From contig JANQKF010000022.1 in the NCBI GenBank assembly GCA_028281285.1, positions 62,001 through 126,000 of the forward strand: a stretch of 64,000 nt of DNA, read 5' to 3'. The notes below the pieces were generated by a model, which did not search any database, was not told the DNA's origin, and worked only from the letters and a program-made list of their open reading frames with translations. Position 1 is the first letter of the stretch; the number at the start of each line of letters is the position of its first letter. The DNA comes from Cyclobacteriaceae bacterium. GTDB lineage: Bacteria > Bacteroidota > Bacteroidia > Cytophagales > Cyclobacteriaceae. Shown here in pieces: positions 35,514 to 44,900 of the stretch. A program made the position numbers and the translations under genes.

Positions 35514-38500
35514 ATGAGAAAGCACTTCATAACCCTGGTAACACTTTTAATAGGCATAACTCTTATAGGGCAAACATCGGAAGACTACTTCAAACCGCTT
35601 AAATACCGAAATATAGGACCTTTTAGAGGGGGGAGATCCGTAACCGCCAGTGGTGTTGTGGGAGACCCACTCACATACTATATGGGCATTACTGGAGGCG
35701 GTGTATGGAAAACGGAAGATGCGGGCCAGCAATGGACGAATATCTCCGATGGCTTTTTTAAGACGGGTTCTGTTGGTGCTGTTTCTGTTTCTGAATCACA
35801 TCCGAATATAATTTATGTTGGTATGGGAGAGCATGCGCCCCGAGGAGTAATGACTTCTTATGGCGATGGGGTTTATAAGTCAACAGATTCCGGGAAGAGC
35901 TGGACGAAAATTGGTCTTGACGCCACACAACATATTGCTCGTATCGTGATCCATCCTACAAACCCGGACATCGTATTTGTGGCAGCACAAGGAGCACTTC
36001 ACGGGCCAAACAAAGAAAGGGGAATTTACAAGAGTACCGATGGTGGCAAGAATTGGAAACAAGTTCTCTTCGTTAACGAATCAACCGGCTGCAGTGAACT
36101 TTCCATGGATATGAATGCCCCAAATACCCTTTATGCTACCATGTGGGAACACGAGCGCAAACCGTGGAAGGTAATCAGTGGCGGGGAAGGAAGTGGAGTA
36201 TACAAAAGTACTGATGGTGGAGAAACCTGGTTTAAGATTGAAAACGGACTTCCTGATGAGATGGGTAAAATGGCAATAGTAGTAAGCAGAGCAAACTCGG
36301 AAAAAGTCTATGCCCTGATAGAAAGTGACTCTGAAAAGGATTTAGGAGGACTATTTGTCTCTAATAATGCCGGAATGAACTGGTCAAGAATCAGTGATGA
36401 TAATAGATTGACACAACGTTCTTGGTATTATACTGAGGTATTTGCTGATCCCAATGATGAACATACGGTTTATGTGCTCAGTGCTCCGGCTTTGAGATCA
36501 ATTGATGGTGGTAAGACCTGGGAGCGAATTACGGGAACACATGGTGACTTTCATGACCTCTGGATTAATCCAAAAGATTCGAAAAACATGGTTATTGCTA
36601 ATGATGGTGGTGCAGCCGTAAGCTTTAATCAAGGAAAATCATGGTCGACACAAGCCAATATGCCGACAGCTCAGATTTATCGCATTAATGCTGATAATCT
36701 CTTCCCATACAATATCTATGGAGGGCAACAGGATAATACTTCCTTAAAAATCGCTAGCATGAATATGGGAAGAGGAGGTATCACTGAAAGTAATTGGACG
36801 GCTTCGGCAGGAGGAGAGAGTGCCTTTCTCGCCTTTGATCCGGACAATCCAAGATACGTGATGGGAGGAAGCTATCTCGGCACCATTGAGATTATGGATA
36901 TGAATACTGGAGCCAGCACCAATGTCATGCCGGCCCCAATTCAGTATTTAGGTCGTGAGGCACGCGATATGAGATACCTCTACAACTGGAATGCACCAAT
37001 CATCTGGTCACAACATGAACCTGGTACCTTCTACCATGCTGCACAGCTAGTGCTTAGAACCAGAGATAATGGGGTTACCTGGGAAGAAATCTCTCCTGAC
37101 CTAACGCGTAACATTGACGAGAAGCAAGGCAATGGTGGTGGACCGTATACCAATGAGGCGGTTGGAGCAGAGAATTATGGTACCATCGCCTATCTTGTAG
37201 AATCCCCACATGAAAAGGGTGTATTTTGGACTGGAAGTGATGACGGATTAGTACACATTACCAGAGACAATGGTGAATCCTGGCAAAATGTGACCCCTAA
37301 AGGACTCGAGGAGTGCCTGGTCAATGCGATTGAAATTTCACCCCATGAACCTGGAACCGCTTATATCGCAACGGCACGATATAAATTTAATGACAAAACA
37401 CCTGGACTTTACAAAACGACTAATTATGGCAGGTCTTGGACCAACATTAGTGAGGGCATTCCTTACGGGGCCTATACGCGGGTCGTAAGAGAGGATAAAG
37501 ACCGAAAGGACCTGTTATATGCCGGGACAGAAACAGGCATTTACCTTTCATGGGATGGAGGAAAGCAATGGGAATCTCTCCAGTTGAATATGCCTGTTAC
37601 CCCAATCAATGATTTAATGGTACATCATGGAGATTTAATTGTAGCTACCTCTGGTAGGTCTTTCTGGATTCTCGACAATTTGAATCTATTATCACAGTAT
37701 AATGGAGCGAGTAAAAGCAAACTCTACAAGCCCGAGGATTTAGTGTATGGCAGCTGGGGCAGTCCTTTGAATGGCAATGGTTCTAATGGCACTAATCCAT
37801 TCACTGGTGTCAATCCGGCTAGTGGTATCGTGATTTATTACGAGTTGGCCAAAGAAACCAGTGGTGATATCAAACTGGAAGTATTTGACTCCCGGAATCG
37901 ACTAATTAATACAGTTTCCTCAGCATCGATTAAGGGTTTTCAGCGGTATGCGGGAGGACCGCCATCCTCCCCAAGGCTGACAAAAAAGAAGGGCTTAAAC
38001 CGGTTTGTATGGGATACGCGATATCCAATCATGCCGGGCATACCTACAGCCTATATTGAAGCAAGCTATCGTGGGCATAAAGTGCCTCCAGGGACATATG
38101 AGCTGAGACTGACCATGGGAGATGAGGTACTTAGTACAACAGCTACAATTCTGGATAATCCTATACATGAGATGGCTGAAGATCAGCACCAGGTTTATGA
38201 TCAATTTATGACCGAAATGGAGGCCGAGCTCACTAATATGCACAACACAGTAAACAAGTTGTATAAGATCCAAACTCAGCTTAAGTCGATCATTGAAGAA
38301 CTGGATAATGACGACCTCAAGCAGGAAGGAAACAAGCTCATAAAAGACCTCGATGCCTGGGACAAGGAAATGGTTCAGAGAAAATCAAAAGCCTATGATG
38401 ACGTGGAAAATTTCCCGAATAAGTTTACTGCTGAGTACATGTTCCTGATCAATCAGACAGAAAGCTCTATTCCCAGGGTAAATCAGCCTTCAAGGGACCG

Positions 38501-38627
38501 TAGGCAAGAGCTGGAAACGCGTTGGGCAACACTTAAACAACAGGCCGATACATTCATGGACCAAACCATTCCAGCCTTTAACCGAAAACTTTGGGATGCT
38601 GGAATTGGGGCCATTCGGATGAAGTAA
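35514..38627 (+). CDS. VPS10/sortilin-like BNR-repeat propeller protein A
   Basis: A 1037-residue exported protein. Signal peptide about 1-20 (ending LIGQ). The N-terminal ~700 residues form a sortilin-like propeller with many Asp-box repeats ([50 protein letters not shown]). A beta-rich domain follows, with the motif [12 protein letters not shown], and then a helical coiled region (about 890-1020). It opens with the family start [20 protein letters not shown]. The length matches protein C at 44901 exactly. No protease or glycosidase catalytic motif is recognisable, so 'glycosyl hydrolase' labels often given to this family are not supported by sequence. It probably binds peptides or proteins at the cell surface. 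Confidence 0.87.
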   Translation: MRKHFITLVTLLIGITLIGQTSEDYFKPLKYRNIGPFRGGRSVTASGVVGDPLTYYMGITGGGVWKTEDAGQQWTNISDGFFKTGSVGAVSVSESHPNIIYVGMGEHAPRGVMTSYGDGVYKSTDSGKSWTKIGLDATQHIARIVIHPTNPDIVFVAAQGALHGPNKERGIYKSTDGGKNWKQVLFVNESTGCSELSMDMNAPNTLYATMWEHERKPWKVISGGEGSGVYKSTDGGETWFKIENGLPDEMGKMAIVVSRANSEKVYALIESDSEKDLGGLFVSNNAGMNWSRISDDNRLTQRSWYYTEVFADPNDEHTVYVLSAPALRSIDGGKTWERITGTHGDFHDLWINPKDSKNMVIANDGGAAVSFNQGKSWSTQANMPTAQIYRINADNLFPYNIYGGQQDNTSLKIASMNMGRGGITESNWTASAGGESAFLAFDPDNPRYVMGGSYLGTIEIMDMNTGASTNVMPAPIQYLGREARDMRYLYNWNAPIIWSQHEPGTFYHAAQLVLRTRDNGVTWEEISPDLTRNIDEKQGNGGGPYTNEAVGAENYGTIAYLVESPHEKGVFWTGSDDGLVHITRDNGESWQNVTPKGLEECLVNAIEISPHEPGTAYIATARYKFNDKTPGLYKTTNYGRSWTNISEGIPYGAYTRVVREDKDRKDLLYAGTETGIYLSWDGGKQWESLQLNMPVTPINDLMVHHGDLIVATSGRSFWILDNLNLLSQYNGASKSKLYKPEDLVYGSWGSPLNGNGSNGTNPFTGVNPASGIVIYYELAKETSGDIKLEVFDSRNRLINTVSSASIKGFQRYAGGPPSSPRLTKKKGLNRFVWDTRYPIMPGIPTAYIEASYRGHKVPPGTYELRLTMGDEVLSTTATILDNPIHEMAEDQHQVYDQFMTEMEAELTNMHNTVNKLYKIQTQLKSIIEELDNDDLKQEGNKLIKDLDAWDKEMVQRKSKAYDDVENFPNKFTAEYMFLINQTESSIPRVNQPSRDRRQELETRWATLKQQADTFMDQTIPAFNRKLWDAGIGAIRMK

Positions 38628-38881
38628 TTCAGGTCTGACTCCACTCTCTAAATGGAAGGTAGTACTGGTTTTAGACAGCAAAAAAGAGGCTCTGACCATA
38701 GTATCGGTCAAGGTGAGAAGTAGCTGAAAAAGGACTTCTACTTTGTAACAAATGCTTTTTACCAACGTCCAGTTTTATGCGAACTGGTCTTAAAACCGCT
38801 GATCTGTGTAGAGACCCGTACGTTTTAAATAAATTTATAACAAACCCTTTCTTAATAGTTTTAACTCCAATTTTGACGCTT

Positions 38882-39643
38882 ATGAAAACTAAAAGAATCT
38901 TTGCAGCGATACTGCTGACTTTATTGAGTAATGCCGTAGTGGCACAGGACATTACGGTAGATGAAATTATTTCGAATTACCTGGAAAACATTGGTGGAGT
39001 TGATGCCTGGAAAAAGGTGAAATCGATCAAGTTGACTGGCAAAGTGAACCAGCAAGGTCTGGAAATCCCATTGGAAATATTCACGCTTTCTGACGGAAGA
39101 CAATACACGAAAATTACGTTTCAGGGCATGGATATTATGCAAGGCGTTTATGATGGAGAGAGCCTTTGGTCTACGAATTTTCAGAGCATGAAAGCTGAGA
39201 AATCTGATGCTGAAACCACGGAGAACTTCAAGCTTGAACTTAACGACTTTCCCGACAATTGGATAGATTATAAAGAAAAGGGATATGCAGCTGAATTAGT
39301 AGGTACTGAGACCATCGATGGTAGCGAAACGTACAAGGTCAAGCTCACAAAAGAACCACAGACGTTTGACGGCAAGCAAGTGGAAAATGTGACCTACTAC
39401 TATTTTGACACAGAGGTTTTTGTGCCGCTTGCAGAAGACAGTGAGGTGAAGGTAGGACCTCAGGCAGGGGTGGTGCAACGGATCACCTACAGCGACTATG
39501 ACGAAGTAGATGGATTGTACTTTCCATTTTCTCTTACACAGGGAGTCAAAGGAGGCGCTTCACAACCGCTGACCTTTACTTCTATTGAGGTGAATGTTAC
39601 GGTAGATGAATCGGTTTTTGCTTTCCCGGAGAGTGGCAAGTAA
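38882..39643 (+). CDS. LolA-like outer-membrane lipoprotein-sorting family protein
   Basis: A 253-residue exported protein. The start at ATG 38882 begins a clean signal peptide (MKTKRIFAAILLTLLSNAVVAQ); an in-frame ATG 35 codons upstream would bury it. The mature part has the open beta-barrel pattern of LolA/LolB-like proteins: ENIGGVDAWKKVKSIKLTGK, QQGLEIPLEIFTLSDGRQY, MDIMQGVYDGESLWSTNF and YYYFDTEVFVPLAEDSE. It ends 25 bases before propeller protein B and is probably cotranscribed with it. Lipid or lipoprotein handling is a family inference; sequence similarity to true LolA is remote. Confidence 0.78.
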   Translation: MKTKRIFAAILLTLLSNAVVAQDITVDEIISNYLENIGGVDAWKKVKSIKLTGKVNQQGLEIPLEIFTLSDGRQYTKITFQGMDIMQGVYDGESLWSTNFQSMKAEKSDAETTENFKLELNDFPDNWIDYKEKGYAAELVGTETIDGSETYKVKLTKEPQTFDGKQVENVTYYYFDTEVFVPLAEDSEVKVGPQAGVVQRITYSDYDEVDGLYFPFSLTQGVKGGASQPLTFTSIEVNVTVDESVFAFPESGK

Positions 39644-39668
39644 CAGAGGCTCTTAATCAGAAAATTAT

Positions 39669-42600
39669 ATGAAGAGATTAGTAGCATTTTTTGCCCTATT
39701 GTGCCTGGGACTAGGCCTGAATGGCCAACAAAAAGAGATTGTACTAAAGGGCAAGGAGCTTTTTGGAGATATGCAGGCGCGCCAAATTGGACCTGCACTC
39801 ATGAGCGGCAGAATCATTGATATTGAGGCTCACCCGACCAATAATCGGATATTGTACATTGGTACTGCCGGAGGAGGTGTTTGGAAATCAGCGAATGGAG
39901 GTGCTTCATTCCAACCTATATTTGATGAACATAGCCAATCGATTGGAAAAGTTAAACTGGACCCTACAGACCCGGACAATACCATTTGGGTAGGAACTGG
40001 AGAAATCTGGACTCGAAATAGCGTTTCCGTAGGAGATGGTCTATACAAGTCAACGGATTCTGGTTTGAATTGGGAGAAAGTGGGCTTTGAAAAATCTGAA
40101 CGAATTTCAGGTATAGAAATACACCCTGAAAACAACCAGGTGATGTATGTTGGCGTGTTAGGTGCACTATGGTCTGATAGTGAAGAGAGAGGGGTGTTCA
40201 AAAGTACTGACGGTGGAAAGAGCTGGGAAAAAGTGCTTTATATCGATCCAACTACCGGCTGCGGAGATTTGATCATGGACCCAAATGACCCAAATGTGCT
40301 CTACGCTTCCATGTGGGAATTCAGGAGAACAGGTTGGTCCTTCAATTCGGGAGGAAATAACAGTGCCTTGTACAAGTCTACAGATGCTGGAAAAACCTGG
40401 AATAAGATAGATAGCGGTTTTCCCGAAGGCAAGATGGGGCGTATTGCCGTGGCTGTTGCTCCTTCAGATAGCGATAGACTTTATGCAGTATTGGAAACAG
40501 AAGATGAAAGCAAACGTGGCCTTTATGGATCTAAAGATGCTGGAGGTAGCTGGGAATTGTTGAATGGAGACTTTGGTCTGGTAGTGAGGCCTTTCTATTT
40601 CAGTCGCATTACGATTGATCCCCGAGACCCTGATGTAGTGGTTAAAGCTGGCCTCACCGGTTCCATTAGCCGTGACGGTGGTAAAACATTTAAGAATCTT
40701 GGATTCATGCACTCAGATATTCATGACATTACTTTCGACCTTCACAACAGTGACCGTATGTATGTGGCCACAGATGGTGGTCTGTATCGTAGTTGGGATG
40801 GGGGTACTACTATGGAAATAGTTGCTAATCTTCCATTGTCGCAGTTTTACCAAATCAGCGTAGACAATGCCGAGCCATATAATATCTATGGTGGTCTGCA
40901 GGATAATGGTTCCTGGTACGGTCCATCTGCTTCTCCAGGCGGTATAGAAGCACGTGATTGGAATGTAGTTGGTGTAGGTGATGGTTTTAGAGTATTGAAA
41001 CATGCAGAAAAACCCATTCTTTACTCAGAAATGCAAGGCGCCCAAAATGTATGGCGCTATGATACGGAAAAACAAACCACTAAGACGATTCAGCCATTAC
41101 AGGTACGTGGCTATGATGACTTGAGGTTTAATTGGAACGCCCCAATGGCCATGAGTGAAGCTCAACCAGATCGTTTTTACATGGGAAGCCAATACCTGCA
41201 TAAATCGGAAGATATGGGTGATACCTGGGAAATTATTTCACCTGATCTCACTACCAATGATAAGTCAAAGCAGAATCAGGCAGAGTCCGGAGGGATTTCG
41301 GTAGACAATTCAGGAGCCGAAAACCATTGTACCATTTTCACAATTGCTGAATCGCCACTAAATGAGCAAGTGATATGGGTGGGTACTGACGATGGCAATA
41401 TCCAGGTAACCAAAGATGGGGGTAAGTCATGGACGAATACGACTGGTAACCTCACTGGTATCCCTGCTAATACATGGGTTTATCATATTGAGGCAAGTGT
41501 GCATGGTGAAGGGACGGCTTATGCGGTACTTGAAGGGCACACTTCTGGAGACATGAATCCTTATGTTGTCAAAACCACTGATTACGGCCAAACCTGGAAC
41601 TCCATTGTTTCTGATGATATCTATGGATTTGCCAGAAATATTCAGGAAGACTATGAGAATGAAAATCTGCTTTTCCTGGGTACCGAATTTGGTCTTTACA
41701 TCACTATTGATGGAGGTAAGAATTGGACACAGTTCACTAATAACATGCCTCCTGTTGCAGTCCACTTTGTTGACCTTCAGAAGCAGACCAATGATCTTGT
41801 TATGGGCACACATGGACGAGGAGTAATCATCATTGACGATATCAGTCCGTTAAGACAGCTGAGTCAGGAAGTGTTGGCCAAGAATGTACATTTCTTTGAT
41901 CTGGAACCTTCTATCATCAATGAGTCCAGTACTTTCGGTGGAACAGCCAAGGAAATGGAATTCGTTGGTGGGAACCCTTCTAACAGCGCCAAAATCATCT
42001 ATTATCTTAAGAAGAAGCATATTTTCGGAAAGATGAACATGGAAATACAAACCATGGACGGGCAAAAACTAGTGGACCTTGCTCCGGGTAAGTCCAAAGG
42101 CATCAATGTAGTAACCTGGAATGGCCTTATTAGGCAGCCTAAGCTGGCCAAAGGTAAGACACTCGCTTTTGGTGGCTTTACAGCTCCACGTGTTCCTGCA
42201 GGAGATTACAAAGTTGTGATGAACAAAGGCAAGGATCGCTTTGAGACCGTAATCACGCTTAAGAATGATCCGAAATCATCGCTTACCGATGCTGAACGAA
42301 AAGCCAATAATGAGATTACTATCAAACTCTACAACATGTCTCAGGAGTTGGCCTACCTGGTATATGAGATAGATGAAATATTGGCAAAAGCTGAAGAGGT
42401 AAAACAAAACGGAGGCGATAAAGCCACCAAGGAAGTGATCGATGACCTGACAGCGTTGAAAGAGGGTCTTGTCATTACTACAGGCGACAATTATGTGGCT
42501 TCTGCTGAACCTCAACTGCGTGAGAAATTGGCTGACTTGTACAGCAAAGTAGCCAGTACTTTCGATGCACCGACTTCCTCAGAAATGGATAACCTTAACC

Positions 42601-42746
42601 TACTGGAGGAGCGCTTCGAAAAGGCTAAACTTGATCTTAGTGTGATCAAGTCTAAGAAAATGGGCCGAATGGAGCGCTATATGAAGGTTAATGACATTGT
42701 CGAAATTCTTCTAAAAAGCTATGAGGAGTTCATAAATGACAAGTAA
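39669..42746 (+). CDS. VPS10/sortilin-like BNR-repeat propeller protein B
   Basis: A 1025-residue exported protein, paralogous to proteins A and C but more diverged. Signal peptide about 1-20 (cleavage after GLNG). Asp-box repeats include GGGVWKSANGGASF, GLYKSTDSGLNW, GVFKSTDGGKSW, ALYKSTDAGKTW and YGQTWNS in the propeller; then a beta domain (INVVTWNGLIRQPKLAKGK) and a C-terminal helical region (about 870-1020, rich in Glu/Lys). It lacks the family's usual WDxRYP form, having TWNGLIRQP in that place. It is cotranscribed with the LolA-like gene. A convergent gene and a hairpin (42814-42845) close the unit. Confidence 0.86.
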   Translation: MKRLVAFFALLCLGLGLNGQQKEIVLKGKELFGDMQARQIGPALMSGRIIDIEAHPTNNRILYIGTAGGGVWKSANGGASFQPIFDEHSQSIGKVKLDPTDPDNTIWVGTGEIWTRNSVSVGDGLYKSTDSGLNWEKVGFEKSERISGIEIHPENNQVMYVGVLGALWSDSEERGVFKSTDGGKSWEKVLYIDPTTGCGDLIMDPNDPNVLYASMWEFRRTGWSFNSGGNNSALYKSTDAGKTWNKIDSGFPEGKMGRIAVAVAPSDSDRLYAVLETEDESKRGLYGSKDAGGSWELLNGDFGLVVRPFYFSRITIDPRDPDVVVKAGLTGSISRDGGKTFKNLGFMHSDIHDITFDLHNSDRMYVATDGGLYRSWDGGTTMEIVANLPLSQFYQISVDNAEPYNIYGGLQDNGSWYGPSASPGGIEARDWNVVGVGDGFRVLKHAEKPILYSEMQGAQNVWRYDTEKQTTKTIQPLQVRGYDDLRFNWNAPMAMSEAQPDRFYMGSQYLHKSEDMGDTWEIISPDLTTNDKSKQNQAESGGISVDNSGAENHCTIFTIAESPLNEQVIWVGTDDGNIQVTKDGGKSWTNTTGNLTGIPANTWVYHIEASVHGEGTAYAVLEGHTSGDMNPYVVKTTDYGQTWNSIVSDDIYGFARNIQEDYENENLLFLGTEFGLYITIDGGKNWTQFTNNMPPVAVHFVDLQKQTNDLVMGTHGRGVIIIDDISPLRQLSQEVLAKNVHFFDLEPSIINESSTFGGTAKEMEFVGGNPSNSAKIIYYLKKKHIFGKMNMEIQTMDGQKLVDLAPGKSKGINVVTWNGLIRQPKLAKGKTLAFGGFTAPRVPAGDYKVVMNKGKDRFETVITLKNDPKSSLTDAERKANNEITIKLYNMSQELAYLVYEIDEILAKAEEVKQNGGDKATKEVIDDLTALKEGLVITTGDNYVASAEPQLREKLADLYSKVASTFDAPTSSEMDNLNLLEERFEKAKLDLSVIKSKKMGRMERYMKVNDIVEILLKSYEEFINDK

Positions 42747-42813
42747 AATCCATTCGAGGCTCAGGTAAAGAAAGAGACTTTTCGGCTCACTGGAGGTGAG
42801 ATAAATATTATGT

Positions 42814-42845
42814 CAGGTGATCTTAATGAGATTTAAGATTGCCTG
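42814..42845. terminator. Probable bidirectional terminator between convergent genes
   Basis: CAGGTGATCTTAA (42814-42826) pairs with TTAAGATTGCCTG (42833-42845) at 11 of 13 positions, including the whole ATCTTAA part, with a six-base loop. It is followed by GCATTTTCTT. Position between two convergent stops supports termination. Confidence 0.5.
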
Positions 42846-42894
42846 GCATTTTCTTAAAAAGGCAGTTTACCTGGAGAAAGGTCTGACAACTCTG

Positions 42895-44094
42895 TCAACG
42901 TTTCTTGCCAAAAAGTAGAAAGTCCTGAGAGCCACGATTGCTTAAGAAGAGGTCTTTTATTGCATCACCATTGAAATCGACAAAATCGATATCGAAACCT
43001 CTTCCTTTGATGCTTTCAGGTAATATCGATCCTGTAGCATCTACGAATTTGCCTTTTCCATCATTCAAATAAACGCTGAAAGGAGTGAGGCCTCCGAACC
43101 TTGCCCCATTTGTATTCCCGGTCATTATATCAGCGTCACCATCATTGTCTATGTCCAGGAACGCTACCCCAAAACACCGGTTGTCATCTTTCGGCAGGTG
43201 ACTTTCCGTGATATCGGTAAAAAAGCCTTTTCCATCGTTTAGCAACAACCGATTTTGTCTTGGCGCGGTTTGTACGAATGCCTGAACATTGCCATATAAA
43301 ATATCCAGGTCACCGTCACCATCGATATCAGCTACATCTACTTCTCTTGTTTCTTCCGGAGTGGCTCGATAAGTTAATCTAGCAGCAGACTGATCTTTGA
43401 AAAAGCCTTTCCCGTCATTGATCAGAATTCGGTTGGCATCTTCGTTTCCGATCAACAAATCCTGGTCCCCGTCATTGTCGATATCTCCGAGTGTGAGATC
43501 TTGAGTTACATCTGTGAATTCACCAAATCGTTCTATGGTTTCGTCTTTGAAATAACCTTTGCCATCGTTGATGAGGACATTATTCTGACCATTGTTTCCA
43601 ATCAAAATATCCGGAGCACCATCAAGGTTTATGTCAAAAACGACTACCGAATTGGAAGTACCGGTTACAGGAATTCTATCACCAGCATCCGAAAAAGTAC
43701 CATCACCATTATTCAGGTACAGCTCATTAGTCTTGTCGTCTTCACTTACTACTATGATGTCTGGGTCACCATCCAAATCAAAATCTGCAATACCGATGTC
43801 TTCACTGTCATGGTTAATCTGGGGTATGCGACTTGCACTTTCATTAGTGAACTTTCCAGTGCCATCATTAATGAGCAGAATATTCGGCCTGTGCTCATTG
43901 GCAATTAAGATGTCCATATCTCCATCCTGATCTAAATCAGCGATTGCTGCATCCATGGAAAGCAATTGTAAATCCTTAAAAGGCAAGTTTGTGGTGGTGA
44001 CATCCTTAAAGAAAGCGGTGGATTCATTTGGTTTTTGACAATAGCCGGCCTGGAAAATCCCAAAGGCTATGGAAAGTACGAATATTCTTCTCAT
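42895..44094 (-). CDS. FG-GAP/VCBS-repeat seven-bladed propeller protein
   Basis: A 399-residue exported protein with a signal peptide (about 1-19). It is made almost entirely of seven integrin-like repeats, each with a calcium-binding loop: DLDQDGDMD, DFDLDGDPD, DINLDGAPD, DIDNDGDQD, DIDGDGDLD, DIDNDGDAD and a degenerate DFNGDAIKD. Between loops the strand ILINDGKGFFKDQ-type recurs. Seven repeats fit one closed beta-propeller. No type IX sorting domain or catalytic motif is seen. Likely a calcium-stabilised surface or periplasmic binding protein. A perfect 14-base palindrome (44175-44188) sits about 80 bases upstream and could be a regulatory site. Confidence 0.88.
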   Translation of the reverse strand: MRRIFVLSIAFGIFQAGYCQKPNESTAFFKDVTTTNLPFKDLQLLSMDAAIADLDQDGDMDILIANEHRPNILLINDGTGKFTNESASRIPQINHDSEDIGIADFDLDGDPDIIVVSEDDKTNELYLNNGDGTFSDAGDRIPVTGTSNSVVVFDINLDGAPDILIGNNGQNNVLINDGKGYFKDETIERFGEFTDVTQDLTLGDIDNDGDQDLLIGNEDANRILINDGKGFFKDQSAARLTYRATPEETREVDVADIDGDGDLDILYGNVQAFVQTAPRQNRLLLNDGKGFFTDITESHLPKDDNRCFGVAFLDIDNDGDADIMTGNTNGARFGGLTPFSVYLNDGKGKFVDATGSILPESIKGRGFDIDFVDFNGDAIKDLFLSNRGSQDFLLFGKKR

Positions 44095-44174
44095 CGGATC
44101 AATGGATAGATTTAATATGAACTTACGGGAGTTTAAACCCTGAATGTAGCTGAATTTATATGTATGGCGAACTT

Positions 44175-44188
44175 TTGTTTATAAACAA
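44175..44188. other. Perfect 14-base palindrome upstream of the FG-GAP gene
   Basis: TTGTTTATAAACAA is fully self-complementary and lies in the 158-base gap between the FG-GAP gene start and the merC stop, about 80 bases before the FG-GAP ATG. It may be an operator or part of a merC transcript end; chance cannot be excluded in AT-rich sequence. Confidence 0.3.
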
Positions 44189-44252
44189 TTGTGTCACTTG
44201 GCTCTTGCACGAATCAAGCTATAGGAAAGGATGTAGTTTGATTCTTCTTTGA

Positions 44253-44663
44253 TTATTGGGCTTCGGTGGTACAACATTCCGCTGTACACTGACAGTATTT
44301 TTGGTTATAAAGGTGGAGACCAGCAATCACTAGTGCAGGAAGGTAAACCGATGCCTCTGGCAGGGGTACTGCTTCGAAAGTTTCATTGAAGATAGCGATT
44401 ACCATAAGTGCCCATGTGCTCCATAGTGCAACTCGCATCCAATTTTTGGTGGTAGTTTTAGTAGCTAGGTATATGGCCAAAAATGAGATGATCACAAAGA
44501 GATAATCTATCATTTGATACCATATGGGTGCTTCAACATGCCCCGTCACTGAGCCTGCCCCTGCTAAAAATAAGAAGGGTGTAGCGATACAATGTATAGC
44601 ACAAAGACCACTTGTCATGGCACCCATGATGTCGGGCTTTGAGATATTCTCTATTCGGATCAT
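44253..44663 (-). CDS. MerC-domain membrane protein
   Basis: A 136-residue protein with four hydrophobic segments. It shows the MerC signature MGAMTSGLCAIHCIATPFLF, with the Cys-x3-Cys pair in the first helix, and a cysteine-rich end (YCQCTAECC). The ATG at 44663 is chosen: a TTG eight codons upstream would fall inside the palindrome at 44679-44701, which ends 16 bases before this ATG. MerC proteins were named for mercury uptake, but members in this phylum lack the mer operon; here position directly behind a Zur-like box suggests a role in zinc uptake or sensing. Metal is inferred. Confidence 0.85.
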   Translation of the reverse strand: MIRIENISKPDIMGAMTSGLCAIHCIATPFLFLAGAGSVTGHVEAPIWYQMIDYLFVIISFLAIYLATKTTTKNWMRVALWSTWALMVIAIFNETFEAVPLPEASVYLPALVIAGLHLYNQKYCQCTAECCTTEAQ

Positions 44664-44678
44664 GAATAATAAATCTAC

Positions 44679-44701
44679 TTTTTGCAATATTGTTGCAAAA
44701 A
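44679..44701. promoter_or_regulatory. Candidate Zur box 3 (immediately before merC)
   Basis: Core TGCAATATTGTTGCA (44683-44697) with TTTT/AAAA flanks; 11-base arms match at 10 positions around T44690. It lies 16 bases before the merC ATG, an ideal place for repression. Confidence 0.7.
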
Positions 44702-44720
44702 TAAAAAAGTCGTCATCTTC

Positions 44721-44735
44721 TGCAACATAGTTGCG
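44721..44735. promoter_or_regulatory. Candidate Zur box 4 (between merC and propeller protein C)
   Basis: TGCAACATAGTTGCG: perfect GCAAC/GTTGC arms around ATA, centred 38 bases from box 3. It is weaker in the flanks than box 3. It may give cooperative repression of merC or reach the divergent gene at 44901. Confidence 0.5.
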
Positions 44736-44900
44736 TATGATTTGATGACCGGAAAAGTCAAATGGACGAGAACCTATGAGAACTTTACCTGATATTTTGA
44801 GGTCAATGAACGCATTTGTATTTGCTATTTGCCATCACCGAAAATTCGATTCTCTTCAATCAGGGAATTGATTATATTCCTAACATCAACCTTAATTGCC

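Noticed and set aside
44664-44687. N-terminal extension of merC from TTG 44687
   Set aside because: The extension would place the start codon inside the strong palindrome and ahead of the typical MerC start; the ATG at 44663 fits better.
44829-44900. 24-codon N-terminal extension of propeller protein C
   Set aside because: The downstream ATG begins a standard signal peptide, which the extension would bury.
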